Part shown: positions 1 to 12,500 of the stretch, piece by piece
How the letters are laid out: each line of letters starts with the position of its first letter
Numbering within the stretch: the stretch's first letter is position 1
Assembly (NCBI RefSeq): GCF_001401755.1
Contig: NZ_KQ474104.1
Span: 1 to 64,000, forward strand
Length of the DNA: 64,000 bases
Origin: Aquimarina longa SW024
GTDB lineage: Bacteria; Bacteroidota; Bacteroidia; Flavobacteriales; Flavobacteriaceae
Reading direction: 5' to 3'
Position numbers and translations under genes: made by a program
The notes under the pieces: generated by a model
Told to the model about the DNA's origin: nothing
Seen by the model: only the letters and a program-made list of their open reading frames with translations
The model's database searches: none

Positions 1-3000
1 ACTTCCTATTTTATCTTCATGTACAACTGATGGAAGAGAAACCTTACCAACTCCACCTTCTATACAAACAACTAAATCTGAAATCATAGGGTTATCAAAG
101 ATCTCTCTAATTGATACTTCAACTTCTAATCTCTTACGAATCATAGAAACCAATCGAGTCGCGAGAAGGGAGTGGCCTCCTAACTCAAAAAAGTTATCGT
201 GGATCCCTACTTTAGGGACTCCTAACAATTCTTGCCAGATCTCAGCTAGAGATATTTCCATGGCACTCTGAGGAGCAACATAGACTGAACTCGATACATC
301 TGACATGTCTGGATCTGGTAATGACTTCTTATCAATCTTACCATTACTAGTTAAAGGCATATCCTCTAATGTCACCCAAACACCAGGGATCATATAATCT
401 GGTAAACGAGTTTTTAAATGACTCTGTATCGAACTCTTATCAATAGCATCAGAACTGACGACATACCCTACTAATCGATTACTACCTGATCCATCTGCTC
501 GTGATACAACACAGCAACTCGTAATTGATGGCAATTCTGATAAAACACTCTCGATTTCTCCTAGTTCAATACGATATCCTCTAATCTTTACTTGATCATC
601 TTTACGTCCTAAAAACTCTATATTACCATCACTAAGCCAACGTGCTAGATCTCCCGTCTTATAAAGGCGTAAGCCTGAAGTAAATGGATCTGAGATAAAT
701 CGATCTTCTGTTAATGATTCCTTATTTAAATAACCTCTAGAAATTCCTATACCCGAAAAACATAACTCTCCTATAACTCCAATAGGTTGTAATTGCATAC
801 TATCTGAAACTATGTAAGCTCGAGTATTGTCGATAGGAGTACCTATATTTATGGTTTCTGATCGCTCTAATTTTTGAGCAGTAACCCATATGGTGGCCTC
901 TGTAGGTCCATATAAATTCCATACAGTACTGCTAATAGTTGTAAGGCTATTTTTTAGGTTTTCTTTTATAGCTTCTCCTCCACATAAGATCGTAACATTT
1001 TCTTCATTATTCCAATCACTACTTACGAGCATTTGCCATGTAGAAGGGGTAGCCTGCATAAATTCTGGTTGATATGTAGTAATCAGATCTCTTAATTTAT
1101 ATGCATCTACTGATGATTCTTCATTCGACAAAACTACTTTTGCTCCCTGAATAAGTGGTGTAAATAGTTCTAAATAAAATATATCAAAAGTATACGTCGT
1201 AACTGATAAAAAGGTTTTCATTTTTTCTAAACCTAGCTTATTTATCATCGAATAGAGAAAGTTTACTACACTTTTATGTTCTATCATAACTCCTTTAGGA
1301 TTACCTGTGGAGCCTGATGTATAAATAACATAGGCTAATTGATTTTCATCTATATGTAGAGAAGGTTTGTTTATCGATTCTTTTTGTATTTCATCTCCAT
1401 CTGTATCTAAGAGAATAGTAGTTGTTTTATACTCATTACCTAGTGCTTTTATGCTTTCTGAGTTACTTATAATTAAGGAAATAAATGCATCTTCGAGAAT
1501 ATATGTAATACGATCTTTAGGATAATTAGGATCTATAGGAACATAAGCTCTTCCTGACTTAAGAACTCCTAAAATTGAAATCACCATTTCTAAAGATCGA
1601 TTGAGACATATCCCTACTATTTCTTCTTTAATAGTGTCTTCTCTATTCAGGTAATTTGCCAATTGATTAGATCGTTCATCCAGTTCTCTGTATGATAACT
1701 GTTCTTCTTCAAAGATTACTGCAATAGCATCAGGGGTTTTGGCTACTTGGTTTTCAAAAAATACAGGTAGTGCATTATCCAATGGATAATCCGCATAGGT
1801 ATTATTAAATTCATCTAATAATTGGTATTTTTCTTGTCCTGTAAGTAGTGTCATCTTATCTATTGGATACTCCAATTCTACCTCCAAATTCTTCATCAAA
1901 ATCTCATATTGTGATTTTAAACGTTGGATTGTCTCTTCTTTAAATAATGCGGTTGCATAGGTTAGATTTAGGGATAATCCAGAATTTGTTTCTGTAACGG
2001 TTAGTGTAAGATCAAATTGAGAAATCGTAGTCCTAAAAGGTTCTGAAGAAAGTGTTACTTCTGGCAATGTTATTACATCGTCATTTACTGCATTTTGCAA
2101 TGTAAACATTACCTGAAATAATGGAGATATACTCATATCTCTTTTTTCTATTACTCGATCTACTACTTTCTCAAAAGGAGTATGCTGGTGTTCATAGGCC
2201 TCTAATGTTGTTGTCTTTACCTGTCGTAACAATTCTTTAAATACTACACTTTTAGAAATATTATTACGTAGCACTAATGTATTAGCAAAGAATCCTATTA
2301 TTTTTTCTGTTTCTTCTTGTGTTCTATTCGCTATTGGAGTACCTATACTAATATCACTTTGTCCTGTATTTCTATATAACAGCACCTTAAATGCACTTAA
2401 TAATAGCATAAATAAGGTTACTCCTTCTTCTTTACAAATCGCTTTTATTTTTTTAGTAGTTTCTAAATCTACTGTAAAAGAAATGTCAGCTCCTTTTGTA
2501 CTTTGAATAGAAGGTCGTGGATAATCTATTGGTAGATTTAGTGAAGAAACTTTTTTTAATTGGTGCTCCCAATACGATAGTTCTTGTTGTAATATTTCTC
2601 CTTCTAAATACTCTCTTTGCCAGAACGCATAGTCACTATATTGAACCGATAGGGGTGGTAATTTATCTTCTCTTTTTTCTACGAATGAACTGTATAGCTC
2701 TATAAATTCCTGAATCAAAATACCAATAGACCAGCCATCACTAGCAATGTGATGAAATACTCCTGTTAGTACATAATTATCGGCTCCTTGATCATATATC
2801 CCTGCTCTAAACATATAGTCTATAGATAAATTAAAAGGATGAGAAATAAACTTTTCTATCTTATCTTCTAAGTTTTCTTGCTTTCCATCAACAGTAAAGT
2901 GTCTAATATTCCAGTCTTTTTCCGAAATCACCTCTTGATATCCTATACCTTCTTCGGACTTAATAATAGTTCTTAACGCCTTATGACGATATAGTATTTG

Positions 3001-6000
3001 TCGTAATGATGTTTCTAGTATTGTTATATCTAAATTCCCTTTTATCCTTAATACTATTGGAATATGATAATGGATACTACCTCCTAATTGATCAACAAAC
3101 CACAATCGTTCTTGACTAAAAGACAAAGGAACTTTACCTTCTGTATCTCGTGGTTGTATTGCAGATGTAATTGTTTTTTGCTGACTATTAATGATCTGCT
3201 TTTTTAATGTTTTTATCGTGGGGTAATTAAATACGTCTTTTATTTCTATTTCTACTTCTACTTTTTTTCTGATTATAGAAACTAACCTCGTTGCTAATAT
3301 AGAATGCCCTCCCAAGTCGAAAAAATCATCTTGTATTCCTACTTTATCGATGTTTAATAAGTTTTGCCAGATAGTAACTAATTCTTTTTCTAGCTCATCA
3401 CGGGGCGCCTCATAAGTAACCGTATTTAAGTTTGATATATTGAGTGTTGATAATACTTTTTTATCTGTTTTACCATTAGAGGTTAATGGCATATCATCTA
3501 ATTCTACCCATAACTGAGGAATCATATATTCTGGTAGTTTTTGCTGTAGTACCTCTTGCATTTTTACCTTATCAAATACATTTTTACTAACTACATATCC
3601 TACTAATTGTTTACTCCCATCAGAACTTTCTTTAGCCAAAACACAACAAGTATTGATATCTGATATCTGTGATAATATACTTTCTATTTCTCCTAACTCT
3701 ATTCTATATCCTCTAATCTTTACCTGATCATCAGATCTACCTATATATTCTATAGTACCATCGGGTAACCAACGGGCGACATCGCCTGTATCATACATAC
3801 GCTCTCCATCCATAAATGGATTAGTAATAAATTTTTCTTGTGTTAACTCTTCTCTATTTAGATATCCTCTTGCTACCTGAACTCCCCCTATATAAAGATC
3901 TCCTGAAACACCTATAGGTACAGGAATATAGTTTTTATCTAATATATATAACCTTGTATTAGCTATAGGTTTTCCTATCGATACCAACTCCAATGTATTT
4001 CCTTCTGGTATACGCCAAGAGGATACATCAATAGCTGCTTCTGTAGGACCATATAAATTATCTAAACGAACTTTAGGGAATTTTTCTTTAAATAGTTGTA
4101 TCTGATCTAAACGGAGAGCTTCCCCACTACATAAAACTCTCTGTAAGGAAGTACACTCCCCTTTTTCTATATCTAATAAAAATGCCCAAAGCATAGAAGG
4201 AACAAAATGTAGCGTGGTAATATTATAATTATCTATTGTTTGTTTTAGATAGGTGGTATCTTTATGTCCTTCTGGTCGTAAGAATACCAAAGGTACTCCT
4301 GATATTAATGGCCAAAATAATTCCCAGACAGAAACGTCAAAACAGAATGTTGTTTTTTGCAATATAGCATCTACATTGGGTTGAAGTTGATACTGATTCT
4401 GTGTCCAGAGCAATCGATTAACAATTCCTCTATGTTCATTCATTACTCCTTTTGGTTTTCCTGTACTACCTGATGTATAAATTACATACGCTAGATTACT
4501 TGGAGTAATTGTTGTAGGTACCTTTGTTATAGGATAATTTTCTAATTCTAATTTTTTATGAGACACATCAATTAACGCTACTTGATCTGTAACTGCTGTT
4601 AGTATATCTATAGATCGGCTATCGCATAATATGACTTGTGCGGCTATGTCCTGTATAATATATTGAATCCTTTCTTCTGGATAATCAGGATCGATAGGCA
4701 CGTATGCTCCTCCGGATTTTAATATGCCCAGAATACTAACCATCATATGTAATGAACGATCTAAACATACTCCTACAAGAGATTCTGTAGTAACTCCTCG
4801 ACTTCTTAAATGATGAGCTAACTGATTTGATTTTTCTTCTAATTCACTATAAGAAAGCTGTTGTTCTTCAAAACGTACCGCAATAGCATTAGGTGTTTTA
4901 TTAACCTGATCATTAATTAAATCTAGAAGTGTTTTATCTAATGGGTATGCTACTTCTGTGTTGTTAAAATCATATTGTATTTGATGATTTTCATTTGGTG
5001 TTAAGACCTGTAGTGTACTTGTTGTACTGTCTTCTGGTATAGATGTTAGTTGTTCTAATATTGTTTTAATATGTCCCTGTATCGATTGTACATAAAAAGG
5101 GCTTAATAGCACATCATTGTATGTAAATTTTATATCTAATGTTTCTCCTAATCCTATAGTTAACGTTAGTAAATAATTTGTTTGTTCTTTTGCTTCTACA
5201 GCGCCAAGTTCTAATATTCCTTCTTGTTCTTTAACCGCATCGGATACTGGAAAGTTTTCGAATACAATAATACTATCAAACAGACTTCCTTTAATACCAT
5301 TTAATTTCTGAATTTCAGATAAATTTATATACTGATACTCTCTACTTGTTGTATGCTGTAATTGAATATCAGATAGCCATTCTGTTATTTTTTGGCTAGC
5401 ATCTATTGTTGTACAAAGAGGTAGTGTATTAATATATAGTCCTACTCTTTGATCCGCATTTTCTATAGCCTTAGGTCTTCCTGATACTGTTACTCCAAAA
5501 ACTATAGTATCATTAGCTGTATATGTATGTAATAAGAATGCCCAAACTCCCTGAATGATTGTATTGACAGTTAAACGATTACTTCTTGCATATTTTTTTA
5601 ACTGATCTGTTAACGAAGCATCTATGAGTAGTGAGGACTCTCTATAGTCCTTATTTTGATCTTGTTGTACTATTTGTTTTTTGGAAAAAGGCAGAAGACA
5701 AGGTGATGTTAGCCCTTCCATATACGTTTTCCAAAAAGATGTTTCTTCTTCTGGATCTTTTGATGCAATATACCTGATATAATCTTCGTAATAATCTATT
5801 GATTTTGTAGGTAGTTTTTTTCCTTTGTAGAGTGACTGATAGGCTTGTAAAAAGTCTCCCATAAGTATTGATAATGACCATCCATCCATTAAAATATGAT
5901 GACTAGTAAAAACCATATTGTATGATGTCTCTCCTGTTTTAATAAGAGTAACTCTCATTAATGGTACTTCATTAAATTTAAAACCTCTTTCTCTATCTGA

Positions 6001-6519
6001 TAGTAAGAATGATGCAATTTTATTTTTCTTTTCGGCAGTAGAAAAAGAACTATAATCTAATTCTATAAAAGGCATTGTTACTTGTTCATAAACACGCTGT
6101 ACTGGTATACTAAAGTCTTCATGAAAAAATGCGGTTCTTAAAATACTATAATGCTGGAGTACATATTCCCAAGATGATTTTATCACGGTAACGTCTACTC
6201 CTTTTGTAAATTCTATTGCCAGTTGCAGAATATATGCATTTGAATTTTTATCATATAATCCATGAAATAGCATTCCCTCTTGCAGAGGACTCAATTTATA
6301 AATTACATTAGAAGTATTATTTTGTATCTTCTGTTCTTTTAAGAATTCTATTAATGCTATTTTATTTTTGGTAAGAAAATCTTTTATATTTTCTTTATCT
6401 TCCTTAAAATCATAAGGATTTGTTACAGAACGATTTTTATGTTTTTTAAGGATTAATTCTCCATTTTTTTCTACTAAAAAGAAATGTAATTGATCTAATT
6501 TTTTTATAAAACTTTCCAT
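1..6519 (-). CDS. Nonribosomal peptide synthetase, second subunit (partial, 3' end beyond left edge)
   Basis: The reading frame is open from an ATG at 6517-6519 to the window edge, 2173 codons. Order seen: an N-terminal domain of about 65 residues (MESFIKKLDQLHFFLVEKNG...) with the size and pattern of a TubC-type docking domain; a condensation domain (LSPLQEGMLFH, HHILMDG near residue 205); an adenylation domain (YTSGSTGKPKG near 683); a carrier domain (LGGHS near 1070); a second condensation domain (LSFSQERLWF, HHIASDG near 1260); a second adenylation domain (YTSGSTGNPKG near 1736); and a carrier domain (LGGHS near 2113). Only the start of the next inter-domain linker is present. It starts 15 bp after the stop of the first synthetase, so one transcript is likely. 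The first condensation domain resembles the D-donor/L-acceptor type, fitting the epimerase that ends the upstream subunit. Adenylation codes suggest Ser then Gly. Confidence 0.95.
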   Translation of the reverse strand, partial: MESFIKKLDQLHFFLVEKNGELILKKHKNRSVTNPYDFKEDKENIKDFLTKNKIALIEFLKEQKIQNNTSNVIYKLSPLQEGMLFHGLYDKNSNAYILQLAIEFTKGVDVTVIKSSWEYVLQHYSILRTAFFHEDFSIPVQRVYEQVTMPFIELDYSSFSTAEKKNKIASFLLSDRERGFKFNEVPLMRVTLIKTGETSYNMVFTSHHILMDGWSLSILMGDFLQAYQSLYKGKKLPTKSIDYYEDYIRYIASKDPEEETSFWKTYMEGLTSPCLLPFSKKQIVQQDQNKDYRESSLLIDASLTDQLKKYARSNRLTVNTIIQGVWAFLLHTYTANDTIVFGVTVSGRPKAIENADQRVGLYINTLPLCTTIDASQKITEWLSDIQLQHTTSREYQYINLSEIQKLNGIKGSLFDSIIVFENFPVSDAVKEQEGILELGAVEAKEQTNYLLTLTIGLGETLDIKFTYNDVLLSPFYVQSIQGHIKTILEQLTSIPEDSTTSTLQVLTPNENHQIQYDFNNTEVAYPLDKTLLDLINDQVNKTPNAIAVRFEEQQLSYSELEEKSNQLAHHLRSRGVTTESLVGVCLDRSLHMMVSILGILKSGGAYVPIDPDYPEERIQYIIQDIAAQVILCDSRSIDILTAVTDQVALIDVSHKKLELENYPITKVPTTITPSNLAYVIYTSGSTGKPKGVMNEHRGIVNRLLWTQNQYQLQPNVDAILQKTTFCFDVSVWELFWPLISGVPLVFLRPEGHKDTTYLKQTIDNYNITTLHFVPSMLWAFLLDIEKGECTSLQRVLCSGEALRLDQIQLFKEKFPKVRLDNLYGPTEAAIDVSSWRIPEGNTLELVSIGKPIANTRLYILDKNYIPVPIGVSGDLYIGGVQVARGYLNREELTQEKFITNPFMDGERMYDTGDVARWLPDGTIEYIGRSDDQVKIRGYRIELGEIESILSQISDINTCCVLAKESSDGSKQLVGYVVSKNVFDKVKMQEVLQQKLPEYMIPQLWVELDDMPLTSNGKTDKKVLSTLNISNLNTVTYEAPRDELEKELVTIWQNLLNIDKVGIQDDFFDLGGHSILATRLVSIIRKKVEVEIEIKDVFNYPTIKTLKKQIINSQQKTITSAIQPRDTEGKVPLSFSQERLWFVDQLGGSIHYHIPIVLRIKGNLDITILETSLRQILYRHKALRTIIKSEEGIGYQEVISEKDWNIRHFTVDGKQENLEDKIEKFISHPFNLSIDYMFRAGIYDQGADNYVLTGVFHHIASDGWSIGILIQEFIELYSSFVEKREDKLPPLSVQYSDYAFWQREYLEGEILQQELSYWEHQLKKVSSLNLPIDYPRPSIQSTKGADISFTVDLETTKKIKAICKEEGVTLFMLLLSAFKVLLYRNTGQSDISIGTPIANRTQEETEKIIGFFANTLVLRNNISKSVVFKELLRQVKTTTLEAYEHQHTPFEKVVDRVIEKRDMSISPLFQVMFTLQNAVNDDVITLPEVTLSSEPFRTTISQFDLTLTVTETNSGLSLNLTYATALFKEETIQRLKSQYEILMKNLEVELEYPIDKMTLLTGQEKYQLLDEFNNTYADYPLDNALPVFFENQVAKTPDAIAVIFEEEQLSYRELDERSNQLANYLNREDTIKEEIVGICLNRSLEMVISILGVLKSGRAYVPIDPNYPKDRITYILEDAFISLIISNSESIKALGNEYKTTTILLDTDGDEIQKESINKPSLHIDENQLAYVIYTSGSTGNPKGVMIEHKSVVNFLYSMINKLGLEKMKTFLSVTTYTFDIFYLELFTPLIQGAKVVLSNEESSVDAYKLRDLITTYQPEFMQATPSTWQMLVSSDWNNEENVTILCGGEAIKENLKNSLTTISSTVWNLYGPTEATIWVTAQKLERSETINIGTPIDNTRAYIVSDSMQLQPIGVIGELCFSGIGISRGYLNKESLTEDRFISDPFTSGLRLYKTGDLARWLSDGNIEFLGRKDDQVKIRGYRIELGEIESVLSELPSITSCCVVSRADGSGSNRLVGYVVSSDAIDKSSIQSHLKTRLPDYMIPGVWVTLEDMPLTSNGKIDKKSLPDPDMSDVSSSVYVAPQSAMEISLAEIWQELLGVPKVGIHDNFFELGGHSLLATRLVSMIRKRLEVEVSIREIFDNPMISDLVVCIEGGVGKVSLPSVVHEDKIGS
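110..3189 (-). other. NRPS module 7 (C-A-T), predicted glycine
   Basis: The condensation domain has LSFSQERLWF and HHIASDG (ordinary L-donor form). Pocket residues read by eye are D-I-L-Q-L-G-L-I-W (FDIFYLE, FMQATPS, ILCGGEA, NLYGPTEATIW), which matches a reported glycine code. The carrier domain is ELGGHS. The following linker continues past the window edge. Confidence 0.7.
3190..6314 (-). other. NRPS module 6 (C-A-T), predicted serine
   Basis: The condensation domain begins with LSPLQEGMLFH, the form seen where the donor is a D-residue. Binding-pocket residues read by alignment to GrsA positions 235-331 are D-V-W-H-L-S-L-I-D (FDVSVWE, TLHFVPS, VLCSGEA, DNLYGPTEAAID). This matches the widely reported serine code. 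The carrier serine is in DLGGHS. Confidence 0.7.
6315..6519 (-). other. N-terminal TubC-like docking domain of the second NRPS subunit
   Basis: The first roughly 65 residues lie before the first condensation motif. They have a short helix, a hydrophobic strand-like stretch (FFLVEKNGELILKK), then two charged helices ending in IALIEFLKEQ. This is the size and pattern of TubC_N docking domains that bind the C-terminal tail of a partner synthetase. The partner tail would be the acidic end of the first subunit (FFNEESDSEEVFKI). Assignment is by pattern only. Confidence 0.6.
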
Positions 6520-6534
6520 TATCCAATACTTTTT

Positions 6535-9500
6535 TTAAATTTTAAAAACTTCTTCTGAGTCTGATTCTTCATTAAAGAATGTCTCTAATTCTTCTATTCC
6601 TATTTCTTGTTCCAATCCATAATCAGAAGGTGTAAAATCTCTCTCTTCTTGATTTTTACAATGTTCTATGAGTAGCATTAGATTAGAAATAAAGTTATGA
6701 GCAAGTTTTTCTATAGTCTCTCTATTGTATTGTTTTGTAGAGTACCCCCACTCTAATTGTAAAACTCCTGCTGTCACAGAACTATTTATTTCTAACTTAT
6801 TCGTTAATGGAGTTATATCTGCAATAGGGAATCCTGGAGATTCTGATGCTACTTCAAACCAATCTCCTGAAGTAGTTACGTTATCCAATTGCCCTAAGTA
6901 ATTAAATAATATATCCCATTTTATTTTTCCTATATCTTCTCTAACCTCATCGGATGAATGATAATTGAGTAATGCTCCATAGCCCAATCCTTTATCAGGA
7001 ATTTTTCTAAGTTGTTCTTTTATATTTTTTATAAGGTTACTCAGAGAGTTTTCTGATCCTATCGATAATGATACCGGATAAACATTTGTAAACCACCCTA
7101 CTGTATTACTAATATCAATATCTTTTGATATATCTTCTCGTCCATGACCTTCTAAGCCTACTATGAGCGTATTTTCTTTAGTCCATTCGTTTATAGTTAG
7201 CGTAAGACAGCTCATTAATATATCTTCTATCTCTGTACCGTAGCTCTGATGTATATTGGTAAGTAGCTCAGTGGTATACTCTTTATCCAGAACTACTTTA
7301 TAATACGATAAGTCTGCACGAGTAGATACTGTTCCATGCTTATCTATCGGAAGTTCTTTATAATCTGATCGTATCGATTTCCAGAATGATTGCTGTGATC
7401 GTACAGAGTTTTTCTGTGCGTATTTTTGTAATGCAATTCCCCATTCTCTATAAGAGCTTCCTTTTTTACCTAGGTCAATTTGTTTTTCTTCGTGTAATGC
7501 TGTTAGCATATGGTTTAGATCATCTAATAAGATTCTCCAAGAAACTCCATCTACAACTAAGTGACTCGCTAATAGGAATAATCGATTCTTATAATCTGAT
7601 TCTGGGGTTTTAATTAAGATGAGTTTAAATAAATTTCCTTTTTCTATAGAAATCTCTCGATGATAGGCATCACATATATTTGTTATTGTCTCTGAAATAA
7701 AATCATTTTCTATATTCTCCAGAGTTACTGTTTCTAATACTCCTTCAGAAACTCCATAAGATTGAATCCATGAATTATCTTCTTTGTTATACATAAAACG
7801 TAATGCATCATGATGGGTAGTTAGTTCTTTAGCAACTTGTTGTAGTGTGGTATCTTTAATCTCTTTTGATATCGATATTAAAACAGCTTGATTAAAATGT
7901 GCTTCTTCGCTATAGATTTTATCAAAATACCATTGTTGTATTGGTAATAAATCACTTGTACCCGACAATACTCCTTGTTCTCCTTCTATACTACTTCCTC
8001 CAAGTGCTATATATACTGCTAAATCGGCAATTATTTGATGCTCGAATAGGTCTCTTGGTTGCATGGCATATCCTAATCGATTCATCTTACTTACTACCTG
8101 AATTGTAATGATTGAATCTCCTCCTAATTCAAAAAAGTTATTATAAATTCCGATATGTTCTACCTGAAGTAGTTCTTGCCATATTAATACTAACTGTTTT
8201 TCTAATTCGTTTCTAGGAGCTACATAAGATTCTTGTAGTGCATTAGAAAAATCAGGGGTAGGAAGTGCTTTTTTATCAATTTTCCCATTGCTTGTCAGTG
8301 GCATTTCCTCCATCAAAATCCATAACTTCGGAATCATATAATCAGGCAAAAATGATTTTAATTCTTCTTTGATTTTTTGTTTATCAAAATCTCCTTGCGA
8401 TACTACATACCCTACTAATTGCTTCGTATTATTTGTATCTTCTTTAGCTAGTACACTACAATTTATAACATCTTTTATTTTTGATATCGCTTTTTCTATT
8501 TCGCCCAGTTCGATACGATATCCTCTAATTTTTACTTGATCGTCTGTTCTGCCTATAAATTCTATACGCCCATCTGATAACCATCTCCCTAAATCTCCTG
8601 TACGATACATCTTTGTTTTAGAGATCAATGGATTGCTAACAAATTTTGTTTTGGTTAACTGGTTTTGATTAAGGTATCCTTTAGAAACTCCAGCTCCTGC
8701 AATATAAAGTTCTCCTATTACTCCTCTAGGCACCAATTGTTGTTGTGCATCTAATACATATATCTGAGTATTCGGTACAGGACGACCAATTGTGATAGAA
8801 TCGTCATTGTTTTCTAGTGTTGCTACTGACGCCCAAACAGTACATTCTGTAGGCCCATACTCATTATAAAGCCGTATGTCTGTATAAGTTTCATAATGTC
8901 GATCTACTATGTTTTTATGAAGCTGCTCTCCTCCTAATATGACACCTCTTAATGATGTGTTTTCTATAATACTTTCATTAAGCATAAATTCATAATATGA
9001 AGGCACACATAGTAATATATCTACATCTTGCGCTATTAATGATTTTATCTTGGTAGCATCTGTAATCTCTTCTTTAGCAGGAACTATTAGTTTCCCTCCT
9101 GTTAATAATGTCCCTAGAATAACTGCTACTGATGGATCAAAAACGAAAGAAGGCAATAGTAACATAGCCTGTACTTGTCCATAGTAAGATATTCTAGAAA
9201 ATGCCAAGTTGGTAACATTATCATGGGAAACCATAACCCCTTTAGGAGTACCTGTAGATCCCGAAGTATAGATTATATACGCAAGATCATTTTGAGATAT
9301 ATCAACAATAAGGTTTTTATCTGATTCTTCTTCTATTGATTCTTGATTTTTATCTAATAGAAGAAGTTCTAGGTTTCTATCTCCTTCCCATGTATCTATA
9401 ATAGTAGTGGTGGTCAATAAAATTGTTAATCCCGTATCTTCTATCATATATTCTACTCTCTCTTCTGGGAAATCTGGATCTATTGGAACATAAACCCCTC

Positions 9501-12500
9501 CTGCTTTTAGAACTGATAGTATAGAAACAATCATATCACTGGATCGTTCTGTACAGATTCCTACAAATACATTTTTTTGTACTCCTAGTTTTCTTAATTT
9601 TCTGGCAAGCTGATTCGACTTACTATTTAATTCGCTATATGTCAGTTTTTGATCTTTAAAAACAACTGCCATTGCTTCTGGCGTTTGCTGTACTTGTGCA
9701 TTGAATATGTCTACAACTGTTTTATCTTTAGGGTACGATATATGAGTATCATTAAAATTGTGTACCAACTCGGTTTGTTGCTCCTTTGTTAATATTGGTA
9801 CATCCGCAATTGTTGTCTCTATATCATCTGCCAAAGCTACTAGTATATGCTCATAATGCAATACTAGCTCTCTTATGGTTTCTTCTCTAAAAAGATCTGT
9901 ACAATACGTCATATTTAACATGATACCTGACGGATCTTCTACCACTGCCAATGTAAGATCATACTTAGAATTATCAACTTCAGATGGCGTATTAGATATT
10001 GTTAACCCTTCTAATTCTATTTTTTCTTCTGGAGTATTTTGTAATACAAACATTACCTGAAATAATGGGCTTAAGCTTCGGTCTCGTACTTTTACAACAG
10101 TATCTACTACTTTTTCGAAAGGTGCTTGTTGATGCTCATATGCTCCTAGTACATTTTCTTTTACTTGTTTTAGAAGTTGCTTAAATTTTATATCTTTTGA
10201 AACTTCACTTCTTATGACTAATGTATTTACAAAAAATCCTATTAAGTCTTCAGTTTCTTTTTGCGTTCTATTTGCTATTGGAGTTCCTACACTAATATCT
10301 TCTTGACCGCTATATTTATATAGAAGGACTTTAAACGCAGAAATGAGTAACATAAACAAGGTAACTTCTTCTTTTCTGGTAATTGATTTTAGAGATGTAC
10401 TTAGTTTTTGATCTAATGAGAATGTAAAACTTGCTCCATTTGTACTATGAACTGCAGGACGAGTATAATCTGTTGGCAATAATAATGGTGCTCCACCTTG
10501 CAACTTATCTTTCCAATATGCTAATTGTTGTTCTAAAATAGTTCCTTGAAAATAATCTCGTTGCCATATCGCATAATCAGAATATTGTATTGCTAATGGT
10601 GAGAGTGTAGTATCTTTTCCTTCTATGAGGGATGCATATAATGCTACTAACTCTTTTATCAAAACACTATTAGACCAACCATCTGTAGCAATATGATGAA
10701 AAACAACTATTAAAATGTTTTGTTTTTCATCAATTTCATATAGTCGCACTCTAACCATATAATCTTTTGATAAATCAAAAGGTTGGCTTATAAATTCTTC
10801 TATATCTTGCTCTCTAGCTTCTAACGAAGGAGATTTTACAGTATCCATACTCCATTCATCTACTGCTATGACGTGTTGGTATCCTTTTCCTTCTTCGGTT
10901 TTAAGTACAGTACGTAGTATTTTATGACGATCTATAATTTCTAGTAGTGCTGCTTCTAATGCTATAGGATTCAATATTCCTGTAAGATGTAATCGAACAG
11001 GCATATTGTATTCTGATGTCCCTTCTAATTGGTCTATAAACCATAATCGTTCTTGGCTAAAGGATAAAGGAAGATACTCTTCTTGTTTATCATATCGTTT
11101 TATAATAGATATCTGATCTGTTACAGACTGTTTATCTATATACTGTCCTAGTTCTGCAATCGTTGTATACAAGAAAATATCTCGTATATTAATTTCTACA
11201 TTTATTATTTTTCGAATTGCAGATACTAGTCTGGTTGCCAACAACGAATGTCCTCCTAGTGTAAAGAAATTATCATTGATTCCTATTTTCTCTATTTTTA
11301 AGAGCTCTGACCATATCATTACTAACTGAGCTTCTGTTGTATTTCTAGGAGCTACATATATTGTAGTAACATGTTCATTATACTTAAATTCTGGTAATGC
11401 TTTTTTATCTATTTTTCCATTAGTAGTTATAGGCATTTCATCTAAGTACACCCAAAATTTAGGGATCATATATTCTGGAAATTTTGTTTTTAAACTATCC
11501 AGAAACTCTTGTTCATCAAACTCTTTGTTTGTTGCCATATAACCTACCAAAAAGTATTCTTTGTTAGTATTCTTTTTAGCTAACACACAGCAGCTTATAA
11601 TATCATCTTGTTCTAAGACGACTTGCTCTATTTCTCCCAATTCGATACGATACCCACGTATTTTTACTTGATCATCCTTTCTTCCTATGAATTCTATATC
11701 ATTGTTTGGCAAAATTCTTACTAAATCTCCTGTTTTGTATATTCGCTCTCCTGATATGAAAGGGTTCTCTACAAATTTTATATTGGTTAATTCTTCTTGG
11801 TTTAAATACCCTTTTGCCAAGCCTTTTCCTGCAACGCATAATTCTCCTACAACTCCTTTTGGTTGTAGTTTTAACGTTTCAGACAATACGTATATTTTTG
11901 TGTTATGAATTGGTCTTCCAATTGGGACTCCTGAGTTTATTTCTCCTTTAAAAATTGTAGCGCAAATGCTTGTTTCTGTTGGACCATATGCATTGTAATA
12001 ATTTCCTATTTTAGAAAATTCTTTTACCTGATCTAAAGGAGCTTGTTCTCCTGCTGTTACTAATGTATTTAATCCTTTTAGGTCATCTATAGATATTGTT
12101 TTTAAAAATGCTGGCGGTATGGTAGCCCAAGAGATTTCATGCTTTTTTATAAAATCTATGAAGTAATCACTATCTGATTTATGGGGCTCTGGTATAATTA
12201 CCAATTTTGCTCCTGATAGCAGTGATACAAATATTTCGGATATAGAGGCGTCAAAAGATTGGTTCGAGAATTGTAAACAAGCATCGTTTTCTGTAATCCC
12301 AAAACTTACTATCTGCGAGCATATTGTATTGACAATCCCTCTATGCTCAATCATAACCCCTTTAGGTTTTCCGGTTGATCCAGATGTATAAATCACATAT
12401 GATATGATATCATCCTCTATCTTTATTACTGGATTAGTAATAGTAGTAAAATCTACTTCTTTTTTGAATTTATGTAAAAAAGAAGTATCGATAATTACTT

